DNA of 38,273 nucleotides from Synechococcus sp. RedBA-s. GTDB taxonomy: Bacteria; Cyanobacteriota; Cyanobacteriia; PCC-6307; Cyanobiaceae. The DNA is taken from NCBI RefSeq assembly GCF_024345495.1, contig NZ_JAGQBF010000025.1, positions 1-38,273 on the forward strand. Direction: 5' to 3'. Below, in pieces: positions 1 through 7,329 of the stretch. The notes below the pieces were generated by a model. That model was not told where the DNA came from and ran no database searches. It worked only from the letters and a program-made list of their open reading frames with translations. Each line of letters starts with the position of its first letter. The stretch's first letter is position 1. The position numbers were made by a program, and so were the translations under genes.

Positions 1-53
1 GTGGTGGTGGTGGTGGCTACGGTGGCGGTGGCGGTGGCCGTAGCCGTTACTGA
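1..53 (+). CDS. C-terminal tail of a glycine-rich protein, probably an RNA-binding (RRM) protein; 5' end outside window
   Basis: Reading from base 3, the frame gives a run of glycines broken by one tyrosine and ending in Gly-Arg-Ser-Arg-Tyr before a TGA at 51-53. Cyanobacterial Rbp proteins have one RRM domain followed by just such a Gly/Arg/Tyr-rich tail, so this is the likely identity. The RRM itself is not in the window, so this is inference from 16 residues only. A strong terminator lies 57 bases downstream, consistent with the real end of a transcription unit. Confidence 0.55.
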   Translation, partial: GGGGGYGGGGGGRSRY

Positions 54-109
54 GTTTCCACTCAGGCCCCGGCTTGAGAGCAGGCTCGCCTGACTGAAGC
101 CTTTGATGC

Positions 110-134
110 AACCCCGCTTCGGCGGGGTTTTTTA
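110..134 (+). terminator. Rho-independent terminator after the glycine-rich protein gene
   Basis: A perfect 7-bp GC-rich stem (ACCCCGC / GCGGGGT) closes a stable TTCG tetraloop at 111-127 and is followed by a run of T residues to 133. This is a textbook intrinsic terminator on the plus strand, placed to end transcription of the gene at the window edge. Confidence 0.9.
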
Positions 135-142
135 TTGGCTAT

Positions 143-174
143 CCGAGTGTTGGGCGTCCGAGCCCAACACTCGG
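143..174. repeat. 13-bp perfect inverted repeat, likely 3' hairpin of the minus-strand cyAbrB gene
   Basis: CCGAGTGTTGGGC at 143-155 is the exact reverse complement of 162-174, with a six-base loop. It lies about 34 bases past the stop codon of the minus-strand cyAbrB gene. No T-tract follows directly in either direction, so it is not a canonical intrinsic terminator. It may act as an RNA 3' stabiliser or an imperfect terminator. Confidence 0.6.
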
Positions 175-179
175 GCGCC

Positions 180-194
180 CGGCTGTTTCAGCCG
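180..194. repeat. Short hairpin, 6-bp stem with 3-base loop
   Basis: CGGCTG at 180-185 pairs with CAGCCG at 189-194 around a TTT loop. It sits between the cyAbrB stop codon and the 13-bp inverted repeat, so a minus-strand transcript would carry two hairpins in tandem after the gene. Confidence 0.4.
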
Positions 195-207
195 AGCGGG
201 CCGAGGA

Positions 208-582
208 TCACTCCTCCCCTTCGTCTTCAGCACCCACGGGCACCAGGCGGATCTGCTTGCGGCCGATCTTGAGTTCGAACTCATCACCGGGCTTGAGGTC
301 GAGCAGGGCGGTGTAGGCCTTGCCCACCAGCAGATTGCCGTTGCCTTGAACCGTGGCGATGTAGCTGAGCTTGCGACCACCTTTGCCGGCGGCCTGGCCA
401 CCACCGGAGGAGCCGAGGTTGACGCCCTTGGCCTCCAGCAGAGCCTCGTAGAAGGCGGTGAAATTCAACCGCTCACTGCCGTCCTTCTTGGTGCTGACAT
501 AGCCGGCGGAGCGCACCAGTTCCGATTTGCTTACCTCACCCAGCTCCTTGACCTTCGCGAGCAGATCGGCACCCGTCAACAT
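208..582 (-). CDS. Cyanobacterial AbrB-like transcriptional regulator (cyAbrB family)
   Basis: A DNA-binding regulator; cyAbrB proteins in cyanobacteria affect carbon/nitrogen balance and other global programmes (family knowledge). The 124-residue product has the family's conserved N-terminal block, with Gly-Tyr-Val-Ser-Thr-Lys-Lys at 27-33 and Phe-Tyr-Glu-Ala-Leu-Leu-Glu at 44-50. A Gly/Ala/Lys linker follows, then a C-terminal AbrB-type beta segment (about 72-113) and an acidic tail. The frame stays open upstream to 681, with other ATGs at 600 and 612. I chose 582 because family members usually begin at Met-Leu-Thr-Gly, but no Shine-Dalgarno sequence decides it. It is read in the same direction as lnt across a 210-base gap, so it probably has its own promoter. 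Which cyAbrB paralogue it is cannot be told from here. Confidence 0.85.
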   Translation of the reverse strand: MLTGADLLAKVKELGEVSKSELVRSAGYVSTKKDGSERLNFTAFYEALLEAKGVNLGSSGGGQAAGKGGRKLSYIATVQGNGNLLVGKAYTALLDLKPGDEFELKIGRKQIRLVPVGAEDEGEE

Positions 583-792
583 GGCATTGTTTGAGAACAT
601 CACAGCCAACATACTGAATGGCGTGGATTGGTTGAGGTTGACGGCCAAAGCAACCCGACTGGGCCAGTTCAGTTCCAGCAAAGATCCGCTCCATCGCGCA
701 TTCCCGTTCAGGACATCCTGATGGCGATCGGCTCAGTCATGGCCGAGAAGTTTCAGGCTCCTCTCTGCACCGGCGAGACCCCTGAGATCCGT
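583..792. other. Intergenic region upstream of cyAbrB
   Basis: No convincing gene or RNA was found in these 210 bases. The region must hold the 5' end and probably the promoter of the cyAbrB gene on the minus strand. A TATGTT near 610 is the best -10-like string, but I found no well-spaced -35 box, so no promoter is called. Confidence 0.5.
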
Positions 793-2259
793 TCAGTGAG
801 ACTGGCCGCGGCGAGGGCGCTGAAACCAGATACAGCCGGCTCCCCCCAGCAGAATCATCAGGATCAGCGGCGCTTCACGCCAGATTTGATAGGTCGTGGC
901 TCGCTTCAGCCGCTCCAGTTTGAACACCCCCAGCTGCGAACGTCCCGGCGGTAAGGCCGCGCGTACCAACCCCTGGCTGTCGATCACCAGGCTGGGTCCC
1001 GTGTTGGCGCTGCTCACCAACCAGCGGCCCACTTCGATGGCCCGCAGCTGGGCCAGGGCCGTGAACTGATCCCGCAGCAGAGCTGGATAGGGATCGAGAT
1101 TGGCGCTGGCCAGCAACCAGCTCGCCCCCGCCGCGCTGGCCTGGCGCAGGCCTTCGCCACTGGCCAGTTCGTAGCAGATCGCCACTGCCGGATTGCCGCC
1201 ATGGCGCCTCAGCAAGCGCGACGGTGGCCCAGGCTCCACACCCCCCACGGCCGAGAGTCCGCCCCAGCGCCAGAGACCTGCCAGGGGCACCCATTCGCCC
1301 AGGGGAACCACCCGCGCCTTGTCCACCCAGCCAGAGGCCTCCCTCGTTCCTGGCTCGAAGCGCAGCACACTGCTGCGCAACTCCTCCCCCTCCAGGCGGA
1401 AGCCGCCACTGAGCACCTCCGCATCGGCCTCAGGCATGGACTGCCCCAGCACCAGCGTTCCCTCCGGCAGCAGCAGGGGCACCCCCAGGACGGCCGCCTG
1501 CTGCCGGGCCGTGGCGATCTGCAGCAGCAGATCCCGTTGGCGTTCGGGCTGAAACTTCTCGCGGGTGGGCACTGCCGGTTGCAACACCAGCACCCGGAAG
1601 GGCTCGCCGCGCTCGGCTCGCTCTGGCCGCAACTGGCTCCAGCCCAGGCCATGGCTGAACAGGAGCAGGGCCATCAGGCCCAGCCCCCAACCTCGGCGGC
1701 TGGCCGCAGGGGCCACCAGTGTGCGCCAGCAGCACCAGCCGATCAGCAGTTGAACGGCCGCCACAAAACCGGATCCCCCCAGCGCCGCCAGCCCGGCCAG
1801 GGGACGGTCGGCGGGCAGGGGGGACGTGCCCAGGCCGATCCAGAACAGCGGGCCGGCGGCCAGCAGCACCTCCGCCAGACCCCAGAGCCCCGAGGCCAGC
1901 AGCGCCGTGGCCAGGCGGCGGGGGCCGAGGCGGTGCACCAGCCAGCCCCAGCCGGACAGCAGCAGCCCCCCGGCCAGGCCACAGGTCAGCCACAGCGCCA
2001 GACAGATGGGCAGGCTCAGGGGGCCCGGAACACCGATCCAGTCGAGGGGGTGCAGCCAGAGCAGCCAGCGATGGCTCACCAGCACCGCGGCGGCGCCCCA
2101 CAGGCCAGCGCCGACCGGGGAGGCCCCCCAGAGGGGCACCAGGGCCAGCCAGAGCAGGGGGGGCAGACCCAGGGGCGCCAGGGAAAGGCCCGCCAGGGCG
2201 CCGGCCAGGGCGGTGATCACCCTGAAGCGCCGGTCATCTCCCATGGCCTGCGCCGGCAT
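793..2259 (-). CDS. lnt: Apolipoprotein N-acyltransferase
   Basis: Transfers the third acyl chain to the N-terminal cysteine of bacterial lipoproteins, in the inner membrane. The 488-residue product begins with several hydrophobic segments (about 15-210), followed by a nitrilase-like domain (about 221-440) and a last membrane segment near 462-478. The catalytic triad of the family is visible: Glu266 in Leu-Pro-Glu-Gly, Lys314 in Asp-Lys-Ala-Arg, and Cys362 in Ile-Cys-Tyr-Glu. Start at ATG 2259; a second ATG at 2244 (Met6) is possible. The gene is divergent from the phasin-like gene with only 35 bases between them. Confidence 0.93.
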   Translation of the reverse strand: MPAQAMGDDRRFRVITALAGALAGLSLAPLGLPPLLWLALVPLWGASPVGAGLWGAAAVLVSHRWLLWLHPLDWIGVPGPLSLPICLALWLTCGLAGGLLLSGWGWLVHRLGPRRLATALLASGLWGLAEVLLAAGPLFWIGLGTSPLPADRPLAGLAALGGSGFVAAVQLLIGWCCWRTLVAPAASRRGWGLGLMALLLFSHGLGWSQLRPERAERGEPFRVLVLQPAVPTREKFQPERQRDLLLQIATARQQAAVLGVPLLLPEGTLVLGQSMPEADAEVLSGGFRLEGEELRSSVLRFEPGTREASGWVDKARVVPLGEWVPLAGLWRWGGLSAVGGVEPGPPSRLLRRHGGNPAVAICYELASGEGLRQASAAGASWLLASANLDPYPALLRDQFTALAQLRAIEVGRWLVSSANTGPSLVIDSQGLVRAALPPGRSQLGVFKLERLKRATTYQIWREAPLILMILLGGAGCIWFQRPRRGQSH

Positions 2260-2294
2260 GCAACGACATCATCAGATGGTCAGCGCTTGCCGCC

Positions 2295-2636
2295 ATGGAC
2301 CGGGACAATCTGCTCCAGCAACTGATCCTGCGTGGACTGGGCACCAGTTCCCTGGTGGCCGACCGCCTGCGCAACGTCACCCAGGACTGGGTGAGGAGTG
2401 GCCGCCTGGATCCCAGCGAAGCCACGGTGCTCGTTGACGACGTGATGCGCTCGCTGCGCGGGGAGAACCCCGAGCTGGAAAAGCAGGCCGAGCGCACGAT
2501 GGAGCGCAACATCGATCATTTCTTCCAGGACTTCGGGCTGGCCCGCCAGCGCGAGGTGGATGAGCTGCGGGGGCGCATCGACCGGCTGGAGCAACTACTG
2601 CGCAACCGGCGCGAAGCGGCTGAAGTGCCCGACTGA
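2295..2636 (+). CDS. Phasin-like / polyhydroxyalkanoate-granule-associated type helical protein
   Basis: A 113-residue, highly charged, almost wholly helical protein. The N-terminal half holds a Leu-rich amphipathic segment (about 5-30) and Asp-Pro-Ser-Glu-Ala. The C-terminal part is a coiled-coil-like heptad region (about 65-108) ending in [11 protein letters not shown]. This resembles the cyanobacterial small proteins annotated as phasin family. The name does not prove a PHA role: no PHA synthase gene is in the window, and many picocyanobacteria carrying such a protein are not known to store PHA. ATG start at 2295 is the first in frame. Confidence 0.6.
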   Translation: MDRDNLLQQLILRGLGTSSLVADRLRNVTQDWVRSGRLDPSEATVLVDDVMRSLRGENPELEKQAERTMERNIDHFFQDFGLARQREVDELRGRIDRLEQLLRNRREAAEVPD

Positions 2637-2701
2637 AACCGCCTCCGGCGCTGGCAGAATCTCCCCCAGCTCCCCTCGGCCCGGCCGCCTTTCTCCGACC
2701 C

Positions 2702-3370
2702 ATGCGTGACATCCTGATCAGCACCGGCGTCTGCATTGCCTGCCTGCTGCTGGCCCTGGCCAGTCAGTTGATCTCCCCCAGCACGGTGGAGGCCAGCGGC
2801 AACGATGCCGTGAGTACGGCCTCGCAGACCACCAGCTCCCTCAGTTCCGTTGTCGTGGCAACGGCCAGTCCCGCCGCCCCCAGCGGCCGGATCGAGCTGG
2901 ACCCCGATGATCCCAATCCTTCGCTGTTCACCATGGCCTCCGACAGTCCCAACGACTCCTCCCCTCTCAACGACGCTGCTGTGGCCCAGGCCGGAGCTGC
3001 CGGGCTGGGTGGCGAACTGGTGGCCGCCAAGGAAGTGGTCACCCCCAGTGGCCTGCGCATCACCGATCTGGTGGTAGGCGAGGGCGCAGAAGCCGTCAGC
3101 GGCCAGGCGGTCCAGGTCAACTACCGAGGCACCCTTGCCAACGGCAAAGAGTTCGACAGCAGCTACGGCCGTGGCCCCTTCTCCTTCCCCCTGGGCGGCG
3201 GTCGGGTGATCAAGGGCTGGGATGAAGGCGTGGCCGGCATGAAGGTGGGCGGCAAGCGCAAGCTGGTGATCCCCCCAGATCTGGCCTACGGAGAGCGGGG
3301 GGCCGGCGGCGTGATTCCCCCCAACGCCACCCTCACCTTCGAGGTGGAACTGCTGGGAGTCGGCGGCTGA
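2702..3370 (+). CDS. FKBP-type peptidyl-prolyl cis-trans isomerase, exported or membrane-anchored
   Basis: Catalyses cis-trans isomerisation of prolyl bonds, here probably outside the cytoplasm. The 222-residue product has an N-terminal hydrophobic segment (about 4-25) acting as signal or anchor. A Ser/Thr/Pro/Asp-rich low-complexity stretch (about 30-105) follows, then a complete FKBP domain (about 110-222). The domain keeps the active-site residues Tyr141, Phe151-Asp152, Val169-Ile170 and Trp173, and ends in the usual Phe-Glu-Val-Glu-Leu-Leu strand. It is the gene just before sodB on the same strand, but a 200-base gap suggests separate control. Confidence 0.9.
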   Translation: MRDILISTGVCIACLLLALASQLISPSTVEASGNDAVSTASQTTSSLSSVVVATASPAAPSGRIELDPDDPNPSLFTMASDSPNDSSPLNDAAVAQAGAAGLGGELVAAKEVVTPSGLRITDLVVGEGAEAVSGQAVQVNYRGTLANGKEFDSSYGRGPFSFPLGGGRVIKGWDEGVAGMKVGGKRKLVIPPDLAYGERGAGGVIPPNATLTFEVELLGVGG

Positions 3371-3524
3371 GCTCCGGCTGGGCTCGTTAGGATGGGGCCA
3401 CCGGTGGATCGCCGGTCAAGCTGTTCATGGTCCCATCAATCACAGACCCGGGTTCCAGAGCCGGCGCGCTTTTCTCGACGTGCCGCCGGCACTCAGCTCC
3501 AGGTCTGTGCCGTGCTGCTTGAAC

Positions 3525-3545
3525 CGGAGCCCCCCATGGGCTCCG
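3525..3545 (+). repeat. Hairpin in the sodB upstream region
   Basis: An 8-bp perfect stem (CGGAGCCC / GGGCTCCG) with a five-base loop lies 26 bases before the sodB ATG, in the 200-base gap after the FKBP gene. It is followed by a pyrimidine-rich stretch without a real T-tract. It may be a weak terminator for the FKBP gene or a structure in the sodB leader. No Shine-Dalgarno motif is seen directly before sodB. Confidence 0.4.
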
Positions 3546-3571
3546 CCCGTTGTCCCCTTCGTTGAACTTTC

Positions 3572-4174
3572 ATGGCTCACACGCTGCCCGCTCTCCCTTA
3601 CGCCATCAACGCGCTAGAGCCCCATATTTCCGAGAACACCCTCGAGTTTCACCACGGCAAACATCACGCCGCCTACGTCGCCAACCTCAACAAGCTGCTG
3701 GACGGCACCGACCTTGACGGCAAGAGCCTCGAGGACGTGATCACCGCCGTGGCTGGTGATGCCTCCAAGGCAGGAGTGTTCAACAACGCCGCCCAGGTGT
3801 GGAACCACAGCTTCTACTGGCAGTGCATGAAGCCCGCTGGCGGTGGTCAGCCGCCCAGCGGTGCCCTCGCCGAGAAGATCAACGCCGATTTCGGCAGTTT
3901 CGAGGCCTTCGTGGAGCAGTTCAAGGCGGCTGGCGCCACCCAGTTCGGCAGTGGCTGGGCCTGGCTGATCCTCGATGGCGGCACGCTCAAGATCACCAAG
4001 ACCGCCAATGCGGATCTGCCCCTGGCCCACGGTCAGAAGGCTCTGCTCACCATGGATGTCTGGGAGCACGCCTACTACCTGGACTATCAGAACAAACGCC
4101 CTGATTACATGACCACCTTCCTCGACAAGCTGGTCAACTGGGACTTTGTGGCCGCCAACCTGGCCGCCGCCTGA
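3572..4174 (+). CDS. sodB: Superoxide dismutase, iron type, cytosolic
   Basis: Dismutates superoxide to oxygen and hydrogen peroxide. The 200-residue length fits bacterial Fe-SODs and there is no signal peptide, so it should be cytosolic. Metal ligands are His27, His79, Asp162 (in Asp-Val-Trp-Glu-His) and His166. The iron form is indicated by Ala-Ala-Gln-Val-Trp-Asn-His at 73-79, where Gln75 replaces the Gly-Gly of manganese enzymes. The gene stands alone on plus and ends 12 bases before the convergent queA. A second, exported, manganese-type SOD is encoded at 16254-16964. Confidence 0.95.
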   Translation: MAHTLPALPYAINALEPHISENTLEFHHGKHHAAYVANLNKLLDGTDLDGKSLEDVITAVAGDASKAGVFNNAAQVWNHSFYWQCMKPAGGGQPPSGALAEKINADFGSFEAFVEQFKAAGATQFGSGWAWLILDGGTLKITKTANADLPLAHGQKALLTMDVWEHAYYLDYQNKRPDYMTTFLDKLVNWDFVAANLAAA

Positions 4175-4186
4175 TCCACCAGGCCC

Positions 4187-5350
4187 TCAAGGGCTCGCCG
4201 CCTCCAGCACGGCGTCGGGGGCGATCCACATCGCATCGCCGTAGGAGAAGAAGCGATAGCCCTGCCGCTTCGCTTCTTCGTAGACCTCCAGCAGACGCGG
4301 CCGTCCGATCAGGGCACTCACCAGCAGCAGCAGCGAACTGCGCGGCAGGTGGAAATTGGTGAGCAGTCCCTGCACCAGCTGGAAGCGGAATCCCGGCTGG
4401 ATCACCAGATTCACCGGCCCGCGGAAGGGCACCAGGTGGCCGCCATGCAGCGCCGCCACCCCTTCGAGACTGCGCACACTGGTGGTGCCGACGGCGACCA
4501 CCCGCCCGCCCCGCAGCTGACAGGCCGCAACCGCCTCCACCAGCTCCTGGCTGATCTCCACCCATTCGCTGTGCAGATCCAGGCTGGAGAGGTCCTCCTC
4601 CTCCAGCGGCCGAAAGGTGCCGATGCCCACGTGCAACGTGGCGGTGGCGATGGCCACGCCGCGGGCGCGGATCGCCTCAAGCAGTTCATCACTCAGGTGC
4701 AGGCCCGCCGTGGGGGCAGCCACCGCTCCGGGCCGGGTGGCGTAGCGGGTCTGGTAGCGGCTCTCCTGCTCAGGATCCGGGTGCTGGATGTAGGGCGGCA
4801 GCGGCATCGCGCCGTAGCGCTCCAACAGCGCTTCGATCGAGGCGGCATCGACGCAGCCAGGGGGGAAGCGGATCACCCGCCCACCGCTGGATTCATCAAG
4901 GGCCACCACCTCCAGGGGCAGGGACGGCAGACCGGCGGCTTCGAGCTGAAGCACCTCGCCGGGTCGCACCCGCTTGGCCGGCCGCACCAGGCAGATCCAG
5001 CAGCACTCGCTGGAGGCCACGGCGGCCTCGCGGGGAACGGCGCTGTCGTAGGGCTGCAGCACCAGCAGTTCCACGGCACCGCCGCTGGCGCGGCGGGCCT
5101 GCAGCCGTGCCTTGAGCACCCGGGTGTCATTGACCACCAGCAGATCACCCGGGCGCAGTTCCGCCGACAGATCCCAGACACTGAGGTGCCTGAGCTGCTC
5201 CTCGCTGCGACCCAGAGCCAACAGCCGCGCACTGTGGCGCGGCTCGGCGGGGGTCTGGGCGATGAACGACGGCGGCAGGTCGTAGTCGTAGCTGGAGAGC
5301 CGCAGATCAGCAGACGGGTCGCTCAGGGCTGCAGGGCCCGCTGGGGCCAA
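4187..5350 (-). CDS. queA: S-adenosylmethionine:tRNA ribosyltransferase-isomerase
   Basis: Adds the ribosyl part of AdoMet to 7-aminomethyl-7-deazaguanine in tRNA, the penultimate step toward queuosine. The 387-residue product shows the family's Tyr-Asp-Tyr-Asp-Leu-Pro start block with Ile-Ala-Gln-Thr-Pro, the segment Val-Asn-Asp-Thr-Arg-Val, Ala-Ala-Pro-Thr-Ala-Gly-Leu-His, Gly-Ile-Gly-Thr-Phe and the late Thr-Asn-Phe-His-Leu-Pro. The start is a TTG at 5350, the first usable codon after an in-frame stop in a frame shared with the E2 gene upstream. It is not backed by a clear ribosome site and a later start is possible. It lies 24 bases downstream of the PDH E2 gene on the same strand. Confidence 0.93.
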   Translation of the reverse strand: MAPAGPAALSDPSADLRLSSYDYDLPPSFIAQTPAEPRHSARLLALGRSEEQLRHLSVWDLSAELRPGDLLVVNDTRVLKARLQARRASGGAVELLVLQPYDSAVPREAAVASSECCWICLVRPAKRVRPGEVLQLEAAGLPSLPLEVVALDESSGGRVIRFPPGCVDAASIEALLERYGAMPLPPYIQHPDPEQESRYQTRYATRPGAVAAPTAGLHLSDELLEAIRARGVAIATATLHVGIGTFRPLEEEDLSSLDLHSEWVEISQELVEAVAACQLRGGRVVAVGTTSVRSLEGVAALHGGHLVPFRGPVNLVIQPGFRFQLVQGLLTNFHLPRSSLLLLVSALIGRPRLLEVYEEAKRQGYRFFSYGDAMWIAPDAVLEAASP

Positions 5351-5374
5351 AGAAACAACAACACGCTCAGACGA

Positions 5375-6748
5375 TCAGAGGGCGAGGCTTTCAGGCGCTG
5401 TTTCGATCAGCTGGGCCAGATCCTTGAGGAAGGCCGCGGCATGGGTGCCGTAAATGACCCGGTGATCGACCGTGAGGTTCACCTGCATCTGGCGCCTGAC
5501 GGCAATCGAGCCGTCCTTGCCGGCCACTACGGCGGGGCGGGAGGCCGCCACCGCCAGGATCGCCCCGGTGCCAGGCGGCAGGATCGCATCGAAGCGATCG
5601 ACACCGAACATGCCCAGGTTGGAGAGGGTGAAGGTGCCGGTGCTGTACTCCTCGGGCTTGAGCTGCTTGGAGCGCGAGCGGGCCACCAGATCAGCCCAGG
5701 AGCGCGAGAGGCTGTAAAGATCGGTGCGATCAGCCGCGGCCAGCACCGGTGTGATCAGGCCTCCGTCGTCCATGGCCACCGCCACAGCCACATTGATGGC
5801 GGGGGGGTAGACCATGCCGGCCTCGCTGTAGGCGGCATTGACCTGGGGATGGCGAGCGAGCACCACCCCCACCGCCTTGGCCAGCAGGGCCGTCATGGTG
5901 ACGCCCTTACTCTTCACCGACTTGGCGAAGGCATCCAGCCGGTCGGTGGTGATCGTGTAGCCCACGTGGAAACAAGGCACCCCCAGGCTGGCGAGCATGT
6001 TGCGATTCACCGCCGCCTGCAGGGTGTTGAAGGCCACGGTGTCGCCGGGCTGCCCGAAGGCCTGGCCCACCGGAGCCGGTGCCCTTGAGCCGGTGCTGGA
6101 GCCGTTGGCGGAAGCGTTGGCCGGGGCGGCCGTGACCGCCGCTGCTGTGCCCTCCGCCACGCGGGGCACAGCAGCGGCCTGGCCGGCGGCGCGCTCCACG
6201 TCTTCGGCCTGGATGCGGCCATGGGGACCACTGCCCCGCAGGCTCTCAAGGGCCACACCGAGCTGACCAGCCAGCTTGCGCGCCCGTGGTGTGGCCACCA
6301 ACCGCCCGCCGGCGGCCACCGCCACGGGGGGTGCTGCGGGCATTGCTGCCACAGGAGCCGGCGCCGGAGCCACAACCGGAGCAGCGGGAGCGGTTGACGC
6401 CGCAGCTGCAGCGGGGGCGGGCGCTGGAGCCTCAGCGGCCGCTCCTGCCGCCGTAGCCGCGGCAGGAGCGGCCGGCGCCGAAGCCTGGACGGCCGCGATC
6501 TCCGCTTCGGTTTCAACGATCAGACCGATGGTTTCACCCACCGGGGCCGTGCCGCCGGAGGGGAGCAACACCGAAGCCAGGAAGCCCTCCTGGAAGGCCT
6601 CCACGTCCATGTCGGCCTTGTCCGACTCCACCACCAGCACCGATTCGCCCCTCTCGACGCGATCGCCGGGCTTCTTCAGCCACTCCACGATCTTGCCCTC
6701 CGTCATCGTGGAGCTCAGGGCGGGCATGAAGATTTCGTGGGTCGCCAA
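5375..6748 (-). CDS. pdhC: Pyruvate dehydrogenase E2, dihydrolipoamide acetyltransferase
   Basis: Transfers the acetyl group from lipoate to CoA in the pyruvate dehydrogenase complex, feeding fatty-acid synthesis. Domains in order: lipoyl domain (about 1-78) with lipoylated Lys44 in Asp-Lys-Ala-Asp-Met; a long Ala/Pro linker (about 85-148); the E3-binding domain (about 149-186); a second linker; and the catalytic domain (about 230-457). The catalytic His429 sits in Asp-His-Arg-Val-Ile-Tyr-Gly. The Tyr where many E2s have Asp is, as far as I know, usual in cyanobacterial and plastid E2s. The start is a TTG at 6748 preceded by AGGA; an ATG at 6727 would remove seven conserved-looking residues. 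lipB, three genes upstream on the same strand, makes octanoyl groups for this protein. Confidence 0.94.
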   Translation of the reverse strand: MATHEIFMPALSSTMTEGKIVEWLKKPGDRVERGESVLVVESDKADMDVEAFQEGFLASVLLPSGGTAPVGETIGLIVETEAEIAAVQASAPAAPAAATAAGAAAEAPAPAPAAAAASTAPAAPVVAPAPAPVAAMPAAPPVAVAAGGRLVATPRARKLAGQLGVALESLRGSGPHGRIQAEDVERAAGQAAAVPRVAEGTAAAVTAAPANASANGSSTGSRAPAPVGQAFGQPGDTVAFNTLQAAVNRNMLASLGVPCFHVGYTITTDRLDAFAKSVKSKGVTMTALLAKAVGVVLARHPQVNAAYSEAGMVYPPAINVAVAVAMDDGGLITPVLAAADRTDLYSLSRSWADLVARSRSKQLKPEEYSTGTFTLSNLGMFGVDRFDAILPPGTGAILAVAASRPAVVAGKDGSIAVRRQMQVNLTVDHRVIYGTHAAAFLKDLAQLIETAPESLAL

Positions 6749-6816
6749 AGTCCTGATCCCAATGCAGGCTGCGTCTGGATTTTACGTGCGGCCCCTCCCT
6801 GGTCGCCGCTGGGGGT

Positions 6817-7260
6817 TCAGCCCCCCTCGATCGCCTCCACCACGCCGTCGCGCACCAGCACGGCCACCTGCAGTTTTTCCACCAGGTTGTCGCCCACCTT
6901 GATCTTGCAGGTGCCCTCGATCTGGCCCTGGTCAACGATCTGATCGAACTCCAAATCGCGCACCTGGCGCTGCTGCTCGATCAAGGTGCGCTTCTGCTCC
7001 TCGAATTCGGCCCGCTTGGCCGCCACCTGCTGCTGCACCGAGGCCACCTGCTCCTGCACGCGGGGGTCGAGCGGGTTCAGGCTCTGGCGGCGGATCTCAT
7101 CCACCAGCTGCTGACCCTCCTGCTCCAGCTGGGAGAGCTGCTGGTCGCTGTTGCTCACCGCGGCACTCAGTTCCCGTTCGGCGTCCTCCTTCCAGCGGGG
7201 GGTGACCACGGCCCGCACGGTGATGGTGCGCTTGATCGTGAGGGTGTGGCCGTCAGTCAT
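6817..7260 (-). CDS. YlqD family protein
   Basis: A 147-residue protein of unknown function. An N-terminal beta-like segment (Leu-Thr-Ile-Lys-Arg-Thr-Ile-Thr-Val-Arg-Ala-Val-Val-Thr, about 6-20) is followed by a long Gln/Glu-rich coiled coil (about 24-105). A C-terminal Gly-Asp-Asn-Leu-Val-Glu-Lys-Leu and Val-Leu-Val-Arg-Asp-Gly-Val-Val-Glu block closes it. This is the architecture of the YlqD family found in cyanobacteria and Firmicutes. It lies 69 bases after the acyl-activating enzyme gene and about 68 bases before the E2 gene, all on minus. No role is known to me. Confidence 0.8.
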   Translation of the reverse strand: MTDGHTLTIKRTITVRAVVTPRWKEDAERELSAAVSNSDQQLSQLEQEGQQLVDEIRRQSLNPLDPRVQEQVASVQQQVAAKRAEFEEQKRTLIEQQRQVRDLEFDQIVDQGQIEGTCKIKVGDNLVEKLQVAVLVRDGVVEAIEGG

Positions 7261-7329
7261 GGGAGAGGAATCGCAATGACCAGGCTCTCAGCCCGGCGCC
7301 CTGCGGTCAACCGAGGGAGCCGGCGGCGC

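Noticed and set aside
1-50. GGT/GGC repeat as a microsatellite or regulatory repeat
   Set aside because: It reads in frame as a glycine-rich C-terminal tail ending at a stop codon followed by a terminator, so coding explains it.
583-792. Possible tRNA or small RNA gene in the lnt-cyAbrB gap
   Set aside because: No cloverleaf, T-loop consensus or stable hairpin with T-tract could be found by eye.
4349-6088. 579-codon plus-strand open frame
   Set aside because: It runs antisense to queA and the PDH E2 gene and its translation is rich in His/Gln/Gly/Arg with no domain. Long antisense frames are expected at this GC content.
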